Source: Flavobacteriaceae bacterium (GTDB lineage: Bacteria > Bacteroidota > Bacteroidia > Flavobacteriales > Flavobacteriaceae). From it: a stretch of 64,000 nt of DNA. Position numbers and translations under genes: made by a program. The first letter of the stretch is position 1, and the number at the start of each line of letters is the position of its first letter. This document shows positions 46,998 through 56,404 of the stretch, piece by piece. The DNA is taken from NCBI GenBank assembly GCA_947453885.1, contig CANGIF010000002.1:62001-126000 (forward strand), in the 5' to 3' direction. A model generated the notes under the pieces. The model worked only from the letters and a program-made list of their open reading frames with translations, made no database searches and was not told the DNA's origin.

Positions 46998-47438
46998 TTA
47001 ATTTTTAAATACTAAATTTTTGGATTTTTCAAATTCCGAAAGATAGGCAACGCTTTGAACACCAACATTTACATGATTTGACAACATTTCTAATGCTTTT
47101 TGTGTTTCTTTAAAAGCCATTTCAGGGTTACTGTATGTGCCTAAATCTTTTTGGTTTTGAGTTTGAACATAAAGTACTGTACTACTACCTAAAAGGAACA
47201 CAATTGAGGCTGCAATTGACCATTTAATTTTCTTTGAAAAAAGAGTTGGTAATTTAATTTGGCTTGTAAATTCGGTTCTTTTGGAAGCTTCAAAATGATT
47301 AAAAAGAGGTTGGTATTCTTTCAAATGCTGCGCAACATTTGTTGAACTAAAATATCTTTTCAATTCTTGTTCTTCTAAAAGCGTGGTTTGGACTTCAAAA
47401 TATTTTTCTAAAAGACTTTCGATTCTATTTAATTCCAT
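46998..47438 (-). CDS. Probable membrane anti-sigma factor
   Basis: A 146-residue protein with a cytoplasmic N-terminal part (about residues 1-70), one membrane helix (KKIKWSIAASIVFLLGSSTVLYVQ, about 69-92) and a periplasmic C-terminal tail. That layout matches single-pass anti-sigma factors. No zinc-binding (ZAS) motif is visible. The gene overlaps the end of the sigma-factor gene by 14 bp, which favours balanced synthesis. The call rests on layout and context. Confidence 0.7.
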   Translation of the reverse strand: MELNRIESLLEKYFEVQTTLLEEQELKRYFSSTNVAQHLKEYQPLFNHFEASKRTEFTSQIKLPTLFSKKIKWSIAASIVFLLGSSTVLYVQTQNQKDLGTYSNPEMAFKETQKALEMLSNHVNVGVQSVAYLSEFEKSKNLVFKN

Positions 47439-47934
47439 GAGTATGGGTTTTTAAACTTGTTTCTCTAATTGTTTTTCTTGCTCTTGACAATGCTACTCTT
47501 ATGGCTGTTTCATTCATGTTAACCATTTTTGCTATTTCTTCAAATTCATATTGCTCAACATCTCGTAATTGAATCAAAATTTGTTGCTGTGCTGGTAATG
47601 TTTTGATTATTTTTTCAACCCAGCTTAAACTGTCTTTGTCTTCAAGTTGTTGTTGCAAACCTGCTGTTCTATCTGTATAGTTACTGTGAACCAATGACAA
47701 ATTTCCTGCTCTTTTTGATTTCAATTGATCCAAACAATAATTTTTAGTCATTGTCATAGCCATTGCTTCAACACTTTTATAAGAGGTTAACTCTTTATTT
47801 TTAAGCCAAAGTTTCACCAAAACTTCTTGAGTAGCATCTTCTGCTTCTTCCATACTTGTTAATAATCGCTTTGCTAGTCTAAAGACTTTGCTTTGAAAGG
47901 GATTAATAAGTTGTATAAATTCAGTTTGGTTCAT
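47425..47934 (-). CDS. ECF RNA polymerase sigma factor
   Basis: A 169-residue ECF sigma factor from the inner ATG (MNQTEFIQLINPFQS). Region 2 is LTSMEEAEDATQEVLVKLW (the -10 recognition helix area). Region 4 is LRDVEQYEFEEIAKMVNMNETAIRVALSRARKTIRE, a helix-turn-helix for the -35 element. There is no extra C-terminal domain. It heads a four-gene operon with an anti-sigma factor and two DUF4252 proteins, so it probably responds to an envelope signal. A -7-like element (TATATTTG, 47957 to 47950) lies just upstream of the ATG. Confidence 0.92.
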   Translation of the reverse strand: MNQTEFIQLINPFQSKVFRLAKRLLTSMEEAEDATQEVLVKLWLKNKELTSYKSVEAMAMTMTKNYCLDQLKSKRAGNLSLVHSNYTDRTAGLQQQLEDKDSLSWVEKIIKTLPAQQQILIQLRDVEQYEFEEIAKMVNMNETAIRVALSRARKTIRETSLKTHTHGIK

Positions 47935-48146
47935 GCTGCATTTGATTGACAAATATAACTTCAAGACGATGCAACTTTTAATTTGTTACAAACATTATTG
48001 TATTAACATTCACAAAATTTGAAAATAATAGGAAACAAGTCCTTGTTATACCAATTGCTATTTTTGACACAACAATAAAAATTGAAGATATAGAAATATT
48101 TTATTTTAATATGTCTATTTCCTTGTATCTAAAAGAGAAAAGTAAT

Positions 48147-48851
48147 CTATTTTTTGGAAAGATTTGAAACAATTGAAAGTACAACATAAAGTAAAATTAC
48201 TAAAGCGAGACCTAAAAATTTCAAAAACAAAAGTAGTAAAACGGCTATTACAAGAAAAACTAGTTGTAATGCATATTTTTGAAAACTAAAATTTTTAATT
48301 TTTAAAGAAAACAATGGGATTTCTGCATTCATGACAATTGCGCTTAAAAAAGTAAATCCTAGTAATACCCAAAAATTAGTAGCAAAAACAAACCATTCAG
48401 GAAGCTCTACTCCTAAATGAAGTAAAGGCAAACTAAGAATAAACAATGTATTGGCAGGAGTTGGTAATCCAATAAAAGAATCAGATTGGCGTGTGTCAAT
48501 ATTGAAATTTGCCAAACGATAACAAGCACCTAAAGTAATGATAAATCCCAAATAAGGTACATATTGACAATGAAAAATAGCATTTTGTTGCAACATTTGA
48601 TACATAACGAATCCTGGTACAACTCCGCTAGTAACCATATCTGCCAAAGAATCTAACTGAACACCTAAAGGGCCTGAAACATTGAACTTTCTAGCAAAAA
48701 AACCATCAAAAAAATCAAAAAAAATTCCAAAAGCTACAAATAAAAAGCCCATTTCAAATTGCTTTTCTGCAACAAAAACTAAAGCAATACAGCCGCAAAA
48801 TAAATTAAGTAACGTGATACTATTAGGAATATGAGCCTTGCTAATCATCAT
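48147..48851 (-). CDS. pssA: CDP-diacylglycerol-serine O-phosphatidyltransferase
   Basis: PssA makes phosphatidylserine, the precursor of phosphatidylethanolamine, in the inner membrane. The 234-residue protein has about eight helices. The CDP-alcohol phosphotransferase motif (DG-x2-AR-x8-G-x3-D-x3-D) is intact as FDGFFARKFNVSGPLGVQLD followed by SLADMV. The N-terminal SKAHIPNSITLLNLFCGCIAL is typical of the subfamily. A promoter stands about 26 bases upstream. No psd gene is in the window. Confidence 0.94.
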   Translation of the reverse strand: MMISKAHIPNSITLLNLFCGCIALVFVAEKQFEMGFLFVAFGIFFDFFDGFFARKFNVSGPLGVQLDSLADMVTSGVVPGFVMYQMLQQNAIFHCQYVPYLGFIITLGACYRLANFNIDTRQSDSFIGLPTPANTLFILSLPLLHLGVELPEWFVFATNFWVLLGFTFLSAIVMNAEIPLFSLKIKNFSFQKYALQLVFLVIAVLLLLFLKFLGLALVILLYVVLSIVSNLSKK

Positions 48852-48876
48852 TTTGGATTTTATTTATAAAAGAGTG

Positions 48877-48904
48877 CAAATTTAGTACAATAAGTTAAAG
48901 ACAA
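48877..48904 (-). promoter_or_regulatory. Promoter of pssA
   Basis: On the minus strand TTG (48904 to 48902) is followed after 17 bases by TAAATTTG (48884 to 48877). The -7 match is complete, while the spacing is two to three bases short of ideal. The leader would be about 20 bases. Confidence 0.45.
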
Positions 48905-49028
48905 GTACGTTTTTTAAAAGAGATTTCTATGATGCCGTTTAAAAAGCAATTAATTTAAATGTTCCTCAATAAAAATCTATATTTTTGACAAAATTTTCAT
49001 TAAAAAAAAGAAAATACCTATACTTGTT

Positions 49029-50096
49029 TTGAGAAAAATCCTTTTGATAGCAGTTATATTTCACTCATTATTTTCCAATGGACAAACTGTTCGGAAATAT
49101 TCAAATGAATTTATGAATATTGGTGTCGATGCTGCAGCTCTTGGAATGGCAAATGCAGTTACAGCTCATTCATCCGATGTAAATTCAGGTTATTGGAATC
49201 CTGCTGGATTAATTCAATTAGAAGACAAACAAATTGGATTTATGCACGCCAGCTATTTTGCTAATATTGCTCAATACGATTACATTGCATACGCTGCTCC
49301 AATTGACAATAGAAGTGCTTGGGGAATGTCTGCAATTCGGTTTGGTGTTGACAATATATTAAATACTACACAACTTATAGACAGCCAAGGCAACGTAGAT
49401 TACAATCGTATTAGCCTTTTTTCAGCTGCTGATTATGGATTTACTTTCTCATATGCTCGAAAATTACCTTTACAAGGATTTCAATACGGGGTAAATGCAA
49501 AAGTTATTCGGCGAATTATCGGTAATTTTGCCAGTTCCTGGGGTTTTGGATTTGACTTTGGACTTCAATTTGAAAGAAACGATTGGAAATTTGGACTTAT
49601 GCTTCGTGATATTACTACAACTTACAACATCTGGAATATAGATGAACAAGAATACAATACTATAAAGGATGCTATTCCGGGTCAAAATCAGGAATTGCCA
49701 CAAACTACCGAAATTACAGCACCAAAAGCACAACTAGGCATGTCAAAAAAAATTGAATTTCACGACGATTATACTCTTTTAGTTGGAGCAAACCTAAACA
49801 TGCAATTTACCAGAACAAACGCTATTTTGTCTAGCGATGCTGTTAGTATTGAACCAGCTTTGGGACTTGAAGGTGGCTATGCTAGCTTGGTTTTTTTACG
49901 ATTAGGAGTAGGCAATTTTCAAAACGTAGTGCAAATCGATAATACCAAAAAAGTGGGATTTCAACCCAATATGGGATTAGGATTTCAATACAAAGGTGTT
50001 CATGTTGATTATGCTTTGACAAACATTGGAAATCAAGGTGCAGCACTTTACTCTAACATTTTTTCACTTAAAGTGGATTTAGGAATATTCAAATAG
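49029..50096 (+). CDS. PorV/PorQ family outer-membrane protein, TTG start
   Basis: A 355-residue exported barrel. The frame starts with TTG and gives a good signal peptide (KILLIAVIFHSLFSNGQ). The mature part begins VRKYSNEFMNIGVDAAALGMANAVTA with DVNSGYWNPAGL, the PorV/PorQ hallmark. Long stretches of alternating strands follow, ending VDLGIFK. PorV shuttles T9SS cargo at the outer membrane. This protein belongs to the wider family and is not proven to be a core T9SS component. The -7-like TATTTTTG (48980-48987) is about 40 bases upstream. The DUF4105 gene follows within 8 bp. Confidence 0.85.
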   Translation: MRKILLIAVIFHSLFSNGQTVRKYSNEFMNIGVDAAALGMANAVTAHSSDVNSGYWNPAGLIQLEDKQIGFMHASYFANIAQYDYIAYAAPIDNRSAWGMSAIRFGVDNILNTTQLIDSQGNVDYNRISLFSAADYGFTFSYARKLPLQGFQYGVNAKVIRRIIGNFASSWGFGFDFGLQFERNDWKFGLMLRDITTTYNIWNIDEQEYNTIKDAIPGQNQELPQTTEITAPKAQLGMSKKIEFHDDYTLLVGANLNMQFTRTNAILSSDAVSIEPALGLEGGYASLVFLRLGVGNFQNVVQIDNTKKVGFQPNMGLGFQYKGVHVDYALTNIGNQGAALYSNIFSLKVDLGIFK

Positions 50097-50104
50097 CAAA
50101 ATGT

Positions 50105-51220
50105 ATGTTTAAAAAATTACTTTATTGCCTTATTTTAGGAATTATTTTATTGAAATCTAGTGTTTTTGGTCAAAATACTACACTTTCTAATCAATCCAAA
50201 ATAAGTATTATAACATGTGGGAGTGGAAACGAATTGTATTCTATTTATGGACATACTGCAATTAGAGTTCAAGATACTAAAAACAACTTAGACGTAGTTT
50301 TTAATTACGGTACTTTTGATTTTAGAACTGAAAATTTTTACATGAAATTTGTAAAAGGGGATTTGCAATATTTTGTTTCAGCAAGCTCATTTGCTGATTT
50401 TATGTCGGAATATATTTTTGAAAACAGAGAAGTATCTGAACAAAATTTAATCCTTACAACCGAACAAAAACAAAAAATTTATGATGAATTGGTAACTTCT
50501 TTGTTTTCTGATGACAAATTTTATACTTATAAATTTATCGACAAAAACTGTACAACCATGGTTATGGATAAAGTAAACAGTTTGTATGGATCCGCTTTGG
50601 TTAAAAAAAATACAACATCAAATTGTAGTTATCGAGCAGTTTTGTATCCGTATTTAAAAAATCATTTTTTTGAAAATTTAGGTATAAACATAATGTTTGG
50701 ATATAAAACGGATCAATTAGCAACTAAATTATTTTTACCAATTGAATTACTAGAGAGTTTAAAAACAACAAAATTCAAAAAGCAACATATAACAGAACCG
50801 GTAACAATTTTAAACCCAAAATCAAAAAATTCAACTTCTTTTGTATGGTGGAATTCTATTTATGCATTTTGTTTGGTACTACTCCTTTTAAATATTTTTC
50901 AAAAAAAAGTAATAATTATTGCTTATTTTTTCCTTTTTGGTAGTTTAGGTTTGTTTTTGTCTTGGGTAGGCTTTTATTCATTTCATCATGAAATAGCTCA
51001 AAATTATAATGTTTTACTTTTTAATCCTTCTTTATTAGTTTTACTGTTCATGTTGGCATTAAAAAAGCAAAAAGTAGTTCTAAACTTAATCTATTTGAAT
51101 TGGATTTGTTTAGCTATTTACACTGTCTTTCTTTGTAACAAGCCTGATTTTTTAATGATGCTTCCGCTTATAATAACTTCTTCCCTATTTTTAAAAAAAT
51201 TATTGCCCTCTGAAAAATAA
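50105..51220 (+). CDS. DUF4105 membrane protein
   Basis: A 371-residue protein with a signal sequence (LLYCLILGIILLKSSVFGQ), an extracytoplasmic DUF4105 domain and about four C-terminal helices (from about residue 246). In the domain, IITCGSGNELYSIYGHTAIRVQD and NYGTFDF are the conserved start and FIDKNCTTMVMDKVN holds a conserved Cys. The pattern is like a cysteine-peptidase-related fold, but the function is unknown. It is the second gene of the PorV/PorQ-family operon. Its 3' end overlaps the sugar transferase gene on the other strand by 21 bp. Confidence 0.82.
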   Translation: MFKKLLYCLILGIILLKSSVFGQNTTLSNQSKISIITCGSGNELYSIYGHTAIRVQDTKNNLDVVFNYGTFDFRTENFYMKFVKGDLQYFVSASSFADFMSEYIFENREVSEQNLILTTEQKQKIYDELVTSLFSDDKFYTYKFIDKNCTTMVMDKVNSLYGSALVKKNTTSNCSYRAVLYPYLKNHFFENLGINIMFGYKTDQLATKLFLPIELLESLKTTKFKKQHITEPVTILNPKSKNSTSFVWWNSIYAFCLVLLLLNIFQKKVIIIAYFFLFGSLGLFLSWVGFYSFHHEIAQNYNVLLFNPSLLVLLFMLALKKQKVVLNLIYLNWICLAIYTVFLCNKPDFLMMLPLIITSSLFLKKLLPSEK

Positions 51221-52594
51221 AACCGTACTAAGCGTTTTTATGCAAATGTTGATATCTAAAAATATACTTCGGTGTTTGATGTAATATAAATCGTATTGCA
51301 ATTTAATCAAACTATCTTCAATTGATTCTCCGTAAGAAAAATTTACTTGAGCCCACCCTGTCAAACCCGGTTTTATTACATGTCTGGTTTCGTAAAAGGG
51401 CATTTCTTTTGATATTGCAGCAACAATAATTGGTCGTTCTGGTCGTGGACCAATAACCGCCATTTCTCCTTTTAATACATTAATAAATTGTGGTAACTCA
51501 TCTATTCGTGTTTTTCTTAAAAATTTTCCAAAAGGTGTAATTCTATGATCATTTACAGCTGCAAAAACTGCTTTATCACTTTCAGCATTGACAATCATAG
51601 TGCGAAGTTTTAATATTTTAAAAACGGTTCCATTTTTACCAACACGCTCTTGTGTATAAAACATTGGTCCTTCATTCCAAAGTAAATTGAATATAAATAA
51701 CAATGGTAGCAAACCTAAACCGAGCAATAAACCCAATAACGAAATAGCAATTTCTAACACTTTTACTACTAATAAATAAAGTCTGTTTTGATTGCTTCTG
51801 CTAAAAGGAAAATAACGGTAAAAATCACTTGCTAAATACTGAACTGGAATTCGTTGTGTTATGCTTTCGTAAACATGTGAATATTCTCGAATACTGAAAC
51901 CTTTTTCAAGTAGTTCAATCAATTGGTTATATAAAACAACCGTAATGCTGTTCGTGTTTTGAGTAGCAACAACAATTTCTGAAATTTGATTTTGAGTGAC
52001 AAAATGTTGCAATTGATCTATTGCTATTGATTTTCTAAATTCAGTAAAAGCAACATTTTCTAAATCTGCATTTACTTGAACAACTGCTACTACTTTATAA
52101 TGTGGATCAACAATTTCAAGCCCTAGAATTTGTTCTTTAACATTTTCGCTATCTACAATTAAAACTACTTTTTTTTGAAAACGATGAGAAGCAAAAAGCT
52201 TTAAATACACATAACGCCAAATGAATAATGCAATCAAAATAGCTAAAAAGAAAAACAAAATTTGAATTCGTTTTTTGGGTAAAAGCGGTGTGTAAATTGG
52301 AGTTAACAAATACGTCAAAACTGTAATAGCAACTGTTAAAACAATGCTCTTTATCATTTGACTTTCTGTACTGGCTACTTGAAGATTGTACATTTCAAAT
52401 ATGGTTCCGAAAATCATTAAATACAAACTTAACACAACTGTCCAATAATAATTGGCTGGAGCAATGTAAAAATAATCGAATTTGAAAACAATTCCCACCA
52501 AATATAAAGCCGAAAGCACAGAAAACACATCGAAAATGCGCAACAATACTTTGCGTTCGGAAATTTCAAAATGAATTTTTTTCTTTGAAAGCAC
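51200..52594 (-). CDS. Exopolysaccharide polyprenyl-phosphate sugar transferase (WbaP/WcaJ type)
   Basis: This initiating enzyme would transfer a sugar phosphate from a nucleotide sugar to undecaprenyl phosphate, starting glycan assembly. The 464-residue protein has four or five N-terminal helices, a central soluble domain (about 140-250) and another helix pair (about 280-305). The C-terminal catalytic domain carries FKILKLRTMIVNAE, LRKTRIDELPQFINVLKGEMAVIGPRPERP and KPGLTGWAQVNFSYGESIEDS. These features fit the undecaprenyl-phosphate glucose/galactose phosphotransferase family. The sugar is unknown. It is the last gene of the cluster in the direction of transcription, 42 bp behind a glycosyltransferase. 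Confidence 0.92.
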   Translation of the reverse strand: MLSKKKIHFEISERKVLLRIFDVFSVLSALYLVGIVFKFDYFYIAPANYYWTVVLSLYLMIFGTIFEMYNLQVASTESQMIKSIVLTVAITVLTYLLTPIYTPLLPKKRIQILFFFLAILIALFIWRYVYLKLFASHRFQKKVVLIVDSENVKEQILGLEIVDPHYKVVAVVQVNADLENVAFTEFRKSIAIDQLQHFVTQNQISEIVVATQNTNSITVVLYNQLIELLEKGFSIREYSHVYESITQRIPVQYLASDFYRYFPFSRSNQNRLYLLVVKVLEIAISLLGLLLGLGLLPLLFIFNLLWNEGPMFYTQERVGKNGTVFKILKLRTMIVNAESDKAVFAAVNDHRITPFGKFLRKTRIDELPQFINVLKGEMAVIGPRPERPIIVAAISKEMPFYETRHVIKPGLTGWAQVNFSYGESIEDSLIKLQYDLYYIKHRSIFLDINICIKTLSTVLFFRGQ

Positions 52595-52636
52595 AACTAA
52601 ATATATTTAGGCGAAAGTTAAGTAAAATTTTAACAT

Positions 52637-53650
52637 CTACTCGTTAATTAATTGTAACCATTTTGATTTTATTCCATTCCAATCCATATTTTCGACGCTA
52701 TTGCGAGCGTTATGAACTATTTGAATTGTTTTTTCAGGATCAGTAACTATCTTTTCTATGGCCTGAATCATAGCGGTTGCATCATTGTCGTCAACTAAAT
52801 AGGCCGTTTCGTTATTTTCAATTAAATAGGGGATTCCGCCAACATTTGTTGAAATAATGGGCAAACCTAGCGCCATTGCTTCCATAACACTAACGGGAGT
52901 GTTGTCAAAATGGGTAGTATTTAAAAAAATGTCAAAATCTATAGCCTTTTCGGTCCACTCTTTTTTTGATAGTTTACCTGTAAATTGTACCGTTAGCTGT
53001 TCTTGTAATACATAGTCTTTGACTTTTTGTAAAGTTCCGTCAACATCTGGTCCAACCATGCAAAGGATGGCTTCAGGGTAGTTTGCTTTTATTTTTTTAA
53101 AAACATGAACCGCTAAAATAGGATTGTAAATTGCTGCAAAAGCACGAACCCATAACAGTTTAGGACTAAATGATACACGGTCTTTAAACTCATACTTGTC
53201 CAGCTCTAAAACATTGGGTAGGAAACAAACATTCTGGTACCCTTTTTTTTGAAATTCATGAAGCAAATAGCGGGATGGTGCACAATTTATTTTCGCGTGA
53301 TTAAAAAGCAAAGCTGACCATTTTCTACTTTTTTCCAACCGTTGTGGTAAATTACCTCCATGTAAAATAGGAATATAAGGCAGTTTAAAAAAACGAGCCA
53401 TTTGAGAAACTGTAACAGCATACCAAAAATTTGAAGTGCTGTAAACATCAATCAAAATCAAATCAATTGTACTACGGAGTTGAAAAGTTGTTACCATCAT
53501 GTCCAAAAGTCTGCGTACTTTATTGTGTTTTGAAGAAGCATAAAAAACCGTAAACCCTTCTTTTTGAAGTAACGAACCTAAAGTATCAATGGTCGTTTGA
53601 TTGGTAGTTCTACCAGAAAGTTTGTTACCTATGTACAGGATCTTCTTCAT
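52637..53650 (-). CDS. Glycosyltransferase family 4
   Basis: A 337-residue GT-B fold glycosyltransferase from the inner ATG (MKKILYIGNKLSGRTTNQ). The C-terminal nucleotide-sugar-binding region has LLWVRAFAAIYNPILAVHVF, LCMVGPDVDG and the conserved VMEAMALGLPIISTNVGGIPYLI, where the Glu contacts the donor. Donor and acceptor are unknown. Its start overlaps the membrane polymerase/ligase gene by 26 bp, so the two are coupled. The role is probably to add one sugar of the repeat unit. Confidence 0.9.
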   Translation of the reverse strand: MKKILYIGNKLSGRTTNQTTIDTLGSLLQKEGFTVFYASSKHNKVRRLLDMMVTTFQLRSTIDLILIDVYSTSNFWYAVTVSQMARFFKLPYIPILHGGNLPQRLEKSRKWSALLFNHAKINCAPSRYLLHEFQKKGYQNVCFLPNVLELDKYEFKDRVSFSPKLLWVRAFAAIYNPILAVHVFKKIKANYPEAILCMVGPDVDGTLQKVKDYVLQEQLTVQFTGKLSKKEWTEKAIDFDIFLNTTHFDNTPVSVMEAMALGLPIISTNVGGIPYLIENNETAYLVDDNDATAMIQAIEKIVTDPEKTIQIVHNARNSVENMDWNGIKSKWLQLINE

Positions 53651-54965
53651 TGAAATCGATTTTAAGTAAAGCCAAAGCATAAATAAACGAGGGCGCAGCC
53701 GTTCGCATGGCGGCATGGTTTATAGTAAGCAACCAAAAAATAAAAAACGAAAGCAAATACAATTGGTTGGGATTTTGAATAGAATACAACAAAGGTGTCA
53801 GTATCAAAATTAATAATGCGGCAATTCCAAATGCACCATGCTCGGCCAACATTCTCGTTATTTCATCGTGAGAAGCCATGTGCTCGCCATAAAGTTCCTC
53901 TCTTATCTCCGCCCCTTTTGCTACGCCAACTCCAAAGATGGGATTTTCTAAAAACATGGTCATTTCGCTTTTTGCCAATTCTTCTCTACCCGTAAATGTA
54001 TCGCTTTTTTTCCTTCCTAAAGCATCTTCGTTGGCATATCTCTTATTGATTAAACCGCCTGTTTGTAAAGAGGAATACATCCAAACTCCAGAGGCCAACA
54101 CAAAAAACAATCCCGTTAAAAAAACCATTTTAAGTCGGTTTTGACCTTGACTGTTCCAAAAAACGGTGGCTATAAAAATCAAAACCATTAGAAATCCAGT
54201 CAACATACCTCCTCTAGAAAAGGTGATTAAACCCCTGTAGGCTATGAAAACGGATACTAAACTATAAACCAAAATAGTTAGCTTATTTTTTCCGTCAACT
54301 ATAATTTTGGAAAAGAAAATAAACATACCCAATCCAAAAATGGTTGCCACTTGATTGGGGCCGAAACCTCCAGATAAATCCGAATTTGAGCCCGTGTTTT
54401 TAAGCACATCACTTATTTTTTCGGTGTAAAAAGTAACGTAAACCGCACAGGAAATTATGGGAAGTCCTAAAAACAACAATGCTTTATTAAAAATAGAAAA
54501 GGGTACTTTCCTGTTGTATGTATAAATTGTTGCAATTGCTAAACTTACGGGACCTGAAATGTTAAAAGCGATTGTTTTTCTAATATCGGTGGTACTGTTT
54601 AAGGTTTCGGTTGCCAAAAGTATTCCCGGAATTAAAAGCAAAATAAAAATCCAATAACTTATTGATTTTTTTGAAAAACTATGGTACAACATGCCAATTA
54701 CGGAAAACAATATAAGCTCGTATTTTGCAAATTCATAAAACAAAATACCTTTTGTCATCCGTATCAATACTTCGCTACCAACAATATAGGCACAGGCTAT
54801 TAGTGCCACATTGTTTTTATTTTGGTTTTTAAGTATGTAAATTAAACAAGTAATAAACGTTAAATAGGTATAGCCAATGGACAAAAAAGGAAACCATAAC
54901 AACAGCAAGCCCAACAGTATGTGCAACAAAATTAGCAGTAAAAAAGAAATGTTTTTTTTAATCAT
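53625..54965 (-). CDS. O-antigen ligase/polymerase-like membrane protein (Wzy/WaaL type)
   Basis: A 446-residue membrane protein with about ten or more helices, taken from the ATG at 54965. The track's TTG start only adds six residues. The Wzy_C/O-antigen-ligase region is visible as LITFSRGGMLTGFLM, followed by a large extracytoplasmic loop with the acidic and basic pattern FTGREELAKSEMTMF and FGVGVAKGAEIREELYGEHMASHDEITRMLAEHGAFG, which includes the conserved HxxxxR-like motif. It would polymerise or transfer lipid-linked glycan on the periplasmic side. It follows the RCC1 protein gene by 19 bp. Confidence 0.87.
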   Translation of the reverse strand: MIKKNISFLLLILLHILLGLLLLWFPFLSIGYTYLTFITCLIYILKNQNKNNVALIACAYIVGSEVLIRMTKGILFYEFAKYELILFSVIGMLYHSFSKKSISYWIFILLLIPGILLATETLNSTTDIRKTIAFNISGPVSLAIATIYTYNRKVPFSIFNKALLFLGLPIISCAVYVTFYTEKISDVLKNTGSNSDLSGGFGPNQVATIFGLGMFIFFSKIIVDGKNKLTILVYSLVSVFIAYRGLITFSRGGMLTGFLMVLIFIATVFWNSQGQNRLKMVFLTGLFFVLASGVWMYSSLQTGGLINKRYANEDALGRKKSDTFTGREELAKSEMTMFLENPIFGVGVAKGAEIREELYGEHMASHDEITRMLAEHGAFGIAALLILILTPLLYSIQNPNQLYLLSFFIFWLLTINHAAMRTAAPSFIYALALLKIDFNEEDPVHR

Positions 54966-54984
54966 TTGTTTTACAACTACCAAA

Positions 54985-56376
54985 CTAGTCGATACAAAGT
55001 TTTTGAATTTGTTTGTAATCTTGGTTGCTCACTGTTAGATAATAAACACCTTTTGAAAAAGTAGCCGTGGCAATGGTTACATTGTTTTGGGCTGAGTAGG
55101 ATTGAGAAAAAACAGTTTTACCCAAACCATCCGAAATACTAACCTGAAAAGGGCTAGGAGTTTCGGTAAAAGTTAAAGTGATTTGGTCTTTGGCAGGATT
55201 AGGAAACACCACCACAGAAGCTTTGTCTACAAACGGAGTATCTGTTAAAGAAACAGGACATTCAATAGCTGTCGGCACATATTCATCAAAACTTGTTCCG
55301 TCGCCCAATGCTCCATTGCCATTGTAACCCCAAGCCCAAAGACTACCGTCTGTTTTCAATGCAAGTGTATGCCATAAACCTGCACTTACACTTTGCCAAT
55401 TGGTAGCAGTACCTATTGTTGTAGGTACATTTTTATTTACAGTTGTACCATCTCCTAATTGTCCAAAATTATTTAATCCACAAGCCCAAAGCGTACTATC
55501 TGTTTTCAGTGCTAATGTATGAGCATTATTTGATATAACACTATGCCAATTGGTAGCTATTCCTATTTGTGTTGGCACATTTCTAACTATGTTCGTTCCA
55601 TCACCTAATTGCCCAAAATCATTAGATCCCCAACTCCAAAAAGAGTTATTTGTTTTTATAGCAATTGAATGAACGCTTCCCGCACTTATACTTTGCCAGT
55701 TCGTAGCAGTTCCTATTTGTGTGGGTACATGTTTATCTATTGTTGTGCCGTCTCCTAATTGTCCATAATTATTTGATCCCCATGACCAAAGAGTGCCGTC
55801 GGTTTTTATAGCTAAATTATGAGAATATCCAGAAGTTATACTTTGCCAATTAGTAGCTGTTCCTATTTGTGTGGGTACATTTTTATTTGTCGTTGTTCCA
55901 TCGCCTAAATTCCCGTATGAATTATCTCCCCAAGCCCAAAGTGTTCCGTCAGTTTTTATAGCAACTGAGAAATTTTCTCCAGTACGTATACTTTTCCAAT
56001 TGGTAGCTGTACCAATTTGTGAAGGAAATAATTTGTATATAGTCGTTCCATTTCCTAATTGACCATATTGATTTTTACCCCATGCCCAAAGGGTGCCGTC
56101 TGATTTTATAGCAACTGAATGACCGCTTCCTGCACTTATACTTTGCCAATTTGTAGCAGTACCTATTTGTGTGGGCACATTTTTATTTGTCGTTGTTCCA
56201 TCGCCTAAATTCCCATTTGAATTATCTCCCCAAGCCCAAAGAGTGCCATCGGCTTTTATGGCTATTGAATAATCAAAACCTGCGGCAATTTTTGTAAAAC
56301 ATTGCGCTGAGAGTGCATGGTTGGTTAGTAGTAAAAAGAATAAAGCAATTGTTTTGAGGTAGTGTAGTGTTTTCAT
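54985..56376 (-). CDS. RCC1-repeat protein with T9SS sorting domain
   Basis: A 463-residue exported protein from the inner ATG ([14 protein letters not shown]), whose signal peptide ends at HALSAQ. Seven RCC1-type repeats of 50 residues fill about residues 25-375; each has the pattern [23 protein letters not shown] and [16 protein letters not shown]. Seven repeats would close a seven-bladed propeller. The last ~75 residues ([15 protein letters not shown] to QIQKLCID) are a type A T9SS domain. The protein should be surface-exposed. Its place inside a glycan cluster is unusual. DNA repeats of exactly 150 bp underlie it (see separate feature). Confidence 0.9.
   Translation of the reverse strand: MKTLHYLKTIALFFLLLTNHALSAQCFTKIAAGFDYSIAIKADGTLWAWGDNSNGNLGDGTTTNKNVPTQIGTATNWQSISAGSGHSVAIKSDGTLWAWGKNQYGQLGNGTTIYKLFPSQIGTATNWKSIRTGENFSVAIKTDGTLWAWGDNSYGNLGDGTTTNKNVPTQIGTATNWQSITSGYSHNLAIKTDGTLWSWGSNNYGQLGDGTTIDKHVPTQIGTATNWQSISAGSVHSIAIKTNNSFWSWGSNDFGQLGDGTNIVRNVPTQIGIATNWHSVISNNAHTLALKTDSTLWACGLNNFGQLGDGTTVNKNVPTTIGTATNWQSVSAGLWHTLALKTDGSLWAWGYNGNGALGDGTSFDEYVPTAIECPVSLTDTPFVDKASVVVFPNPAKDQITLTFTETPSPFQVSISDGLGKTVFSQSYSAQNNVTIATATFSKGVYYLTVSNQDYKQIQKLCID
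55261..56310 (-). repeat. Seven in-frame 150-bp tandem repeats coding the RCC1 blades
   Basis: The motif CCTATTTGTGTGGG and its variants recur at 150-bp steps, for example 55711, 55861 and 56161. Over a compared 60-base block, the units starting at 55861 and 56161 differ at only four positions, which suggests recent duplication or gene conversion. The unit boundaries are approximate. Confidence 0.85.
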
Positions 56377-56404
56377 AAATTGTTTGTTTTTTCCCTTCCC
56401 CAAG

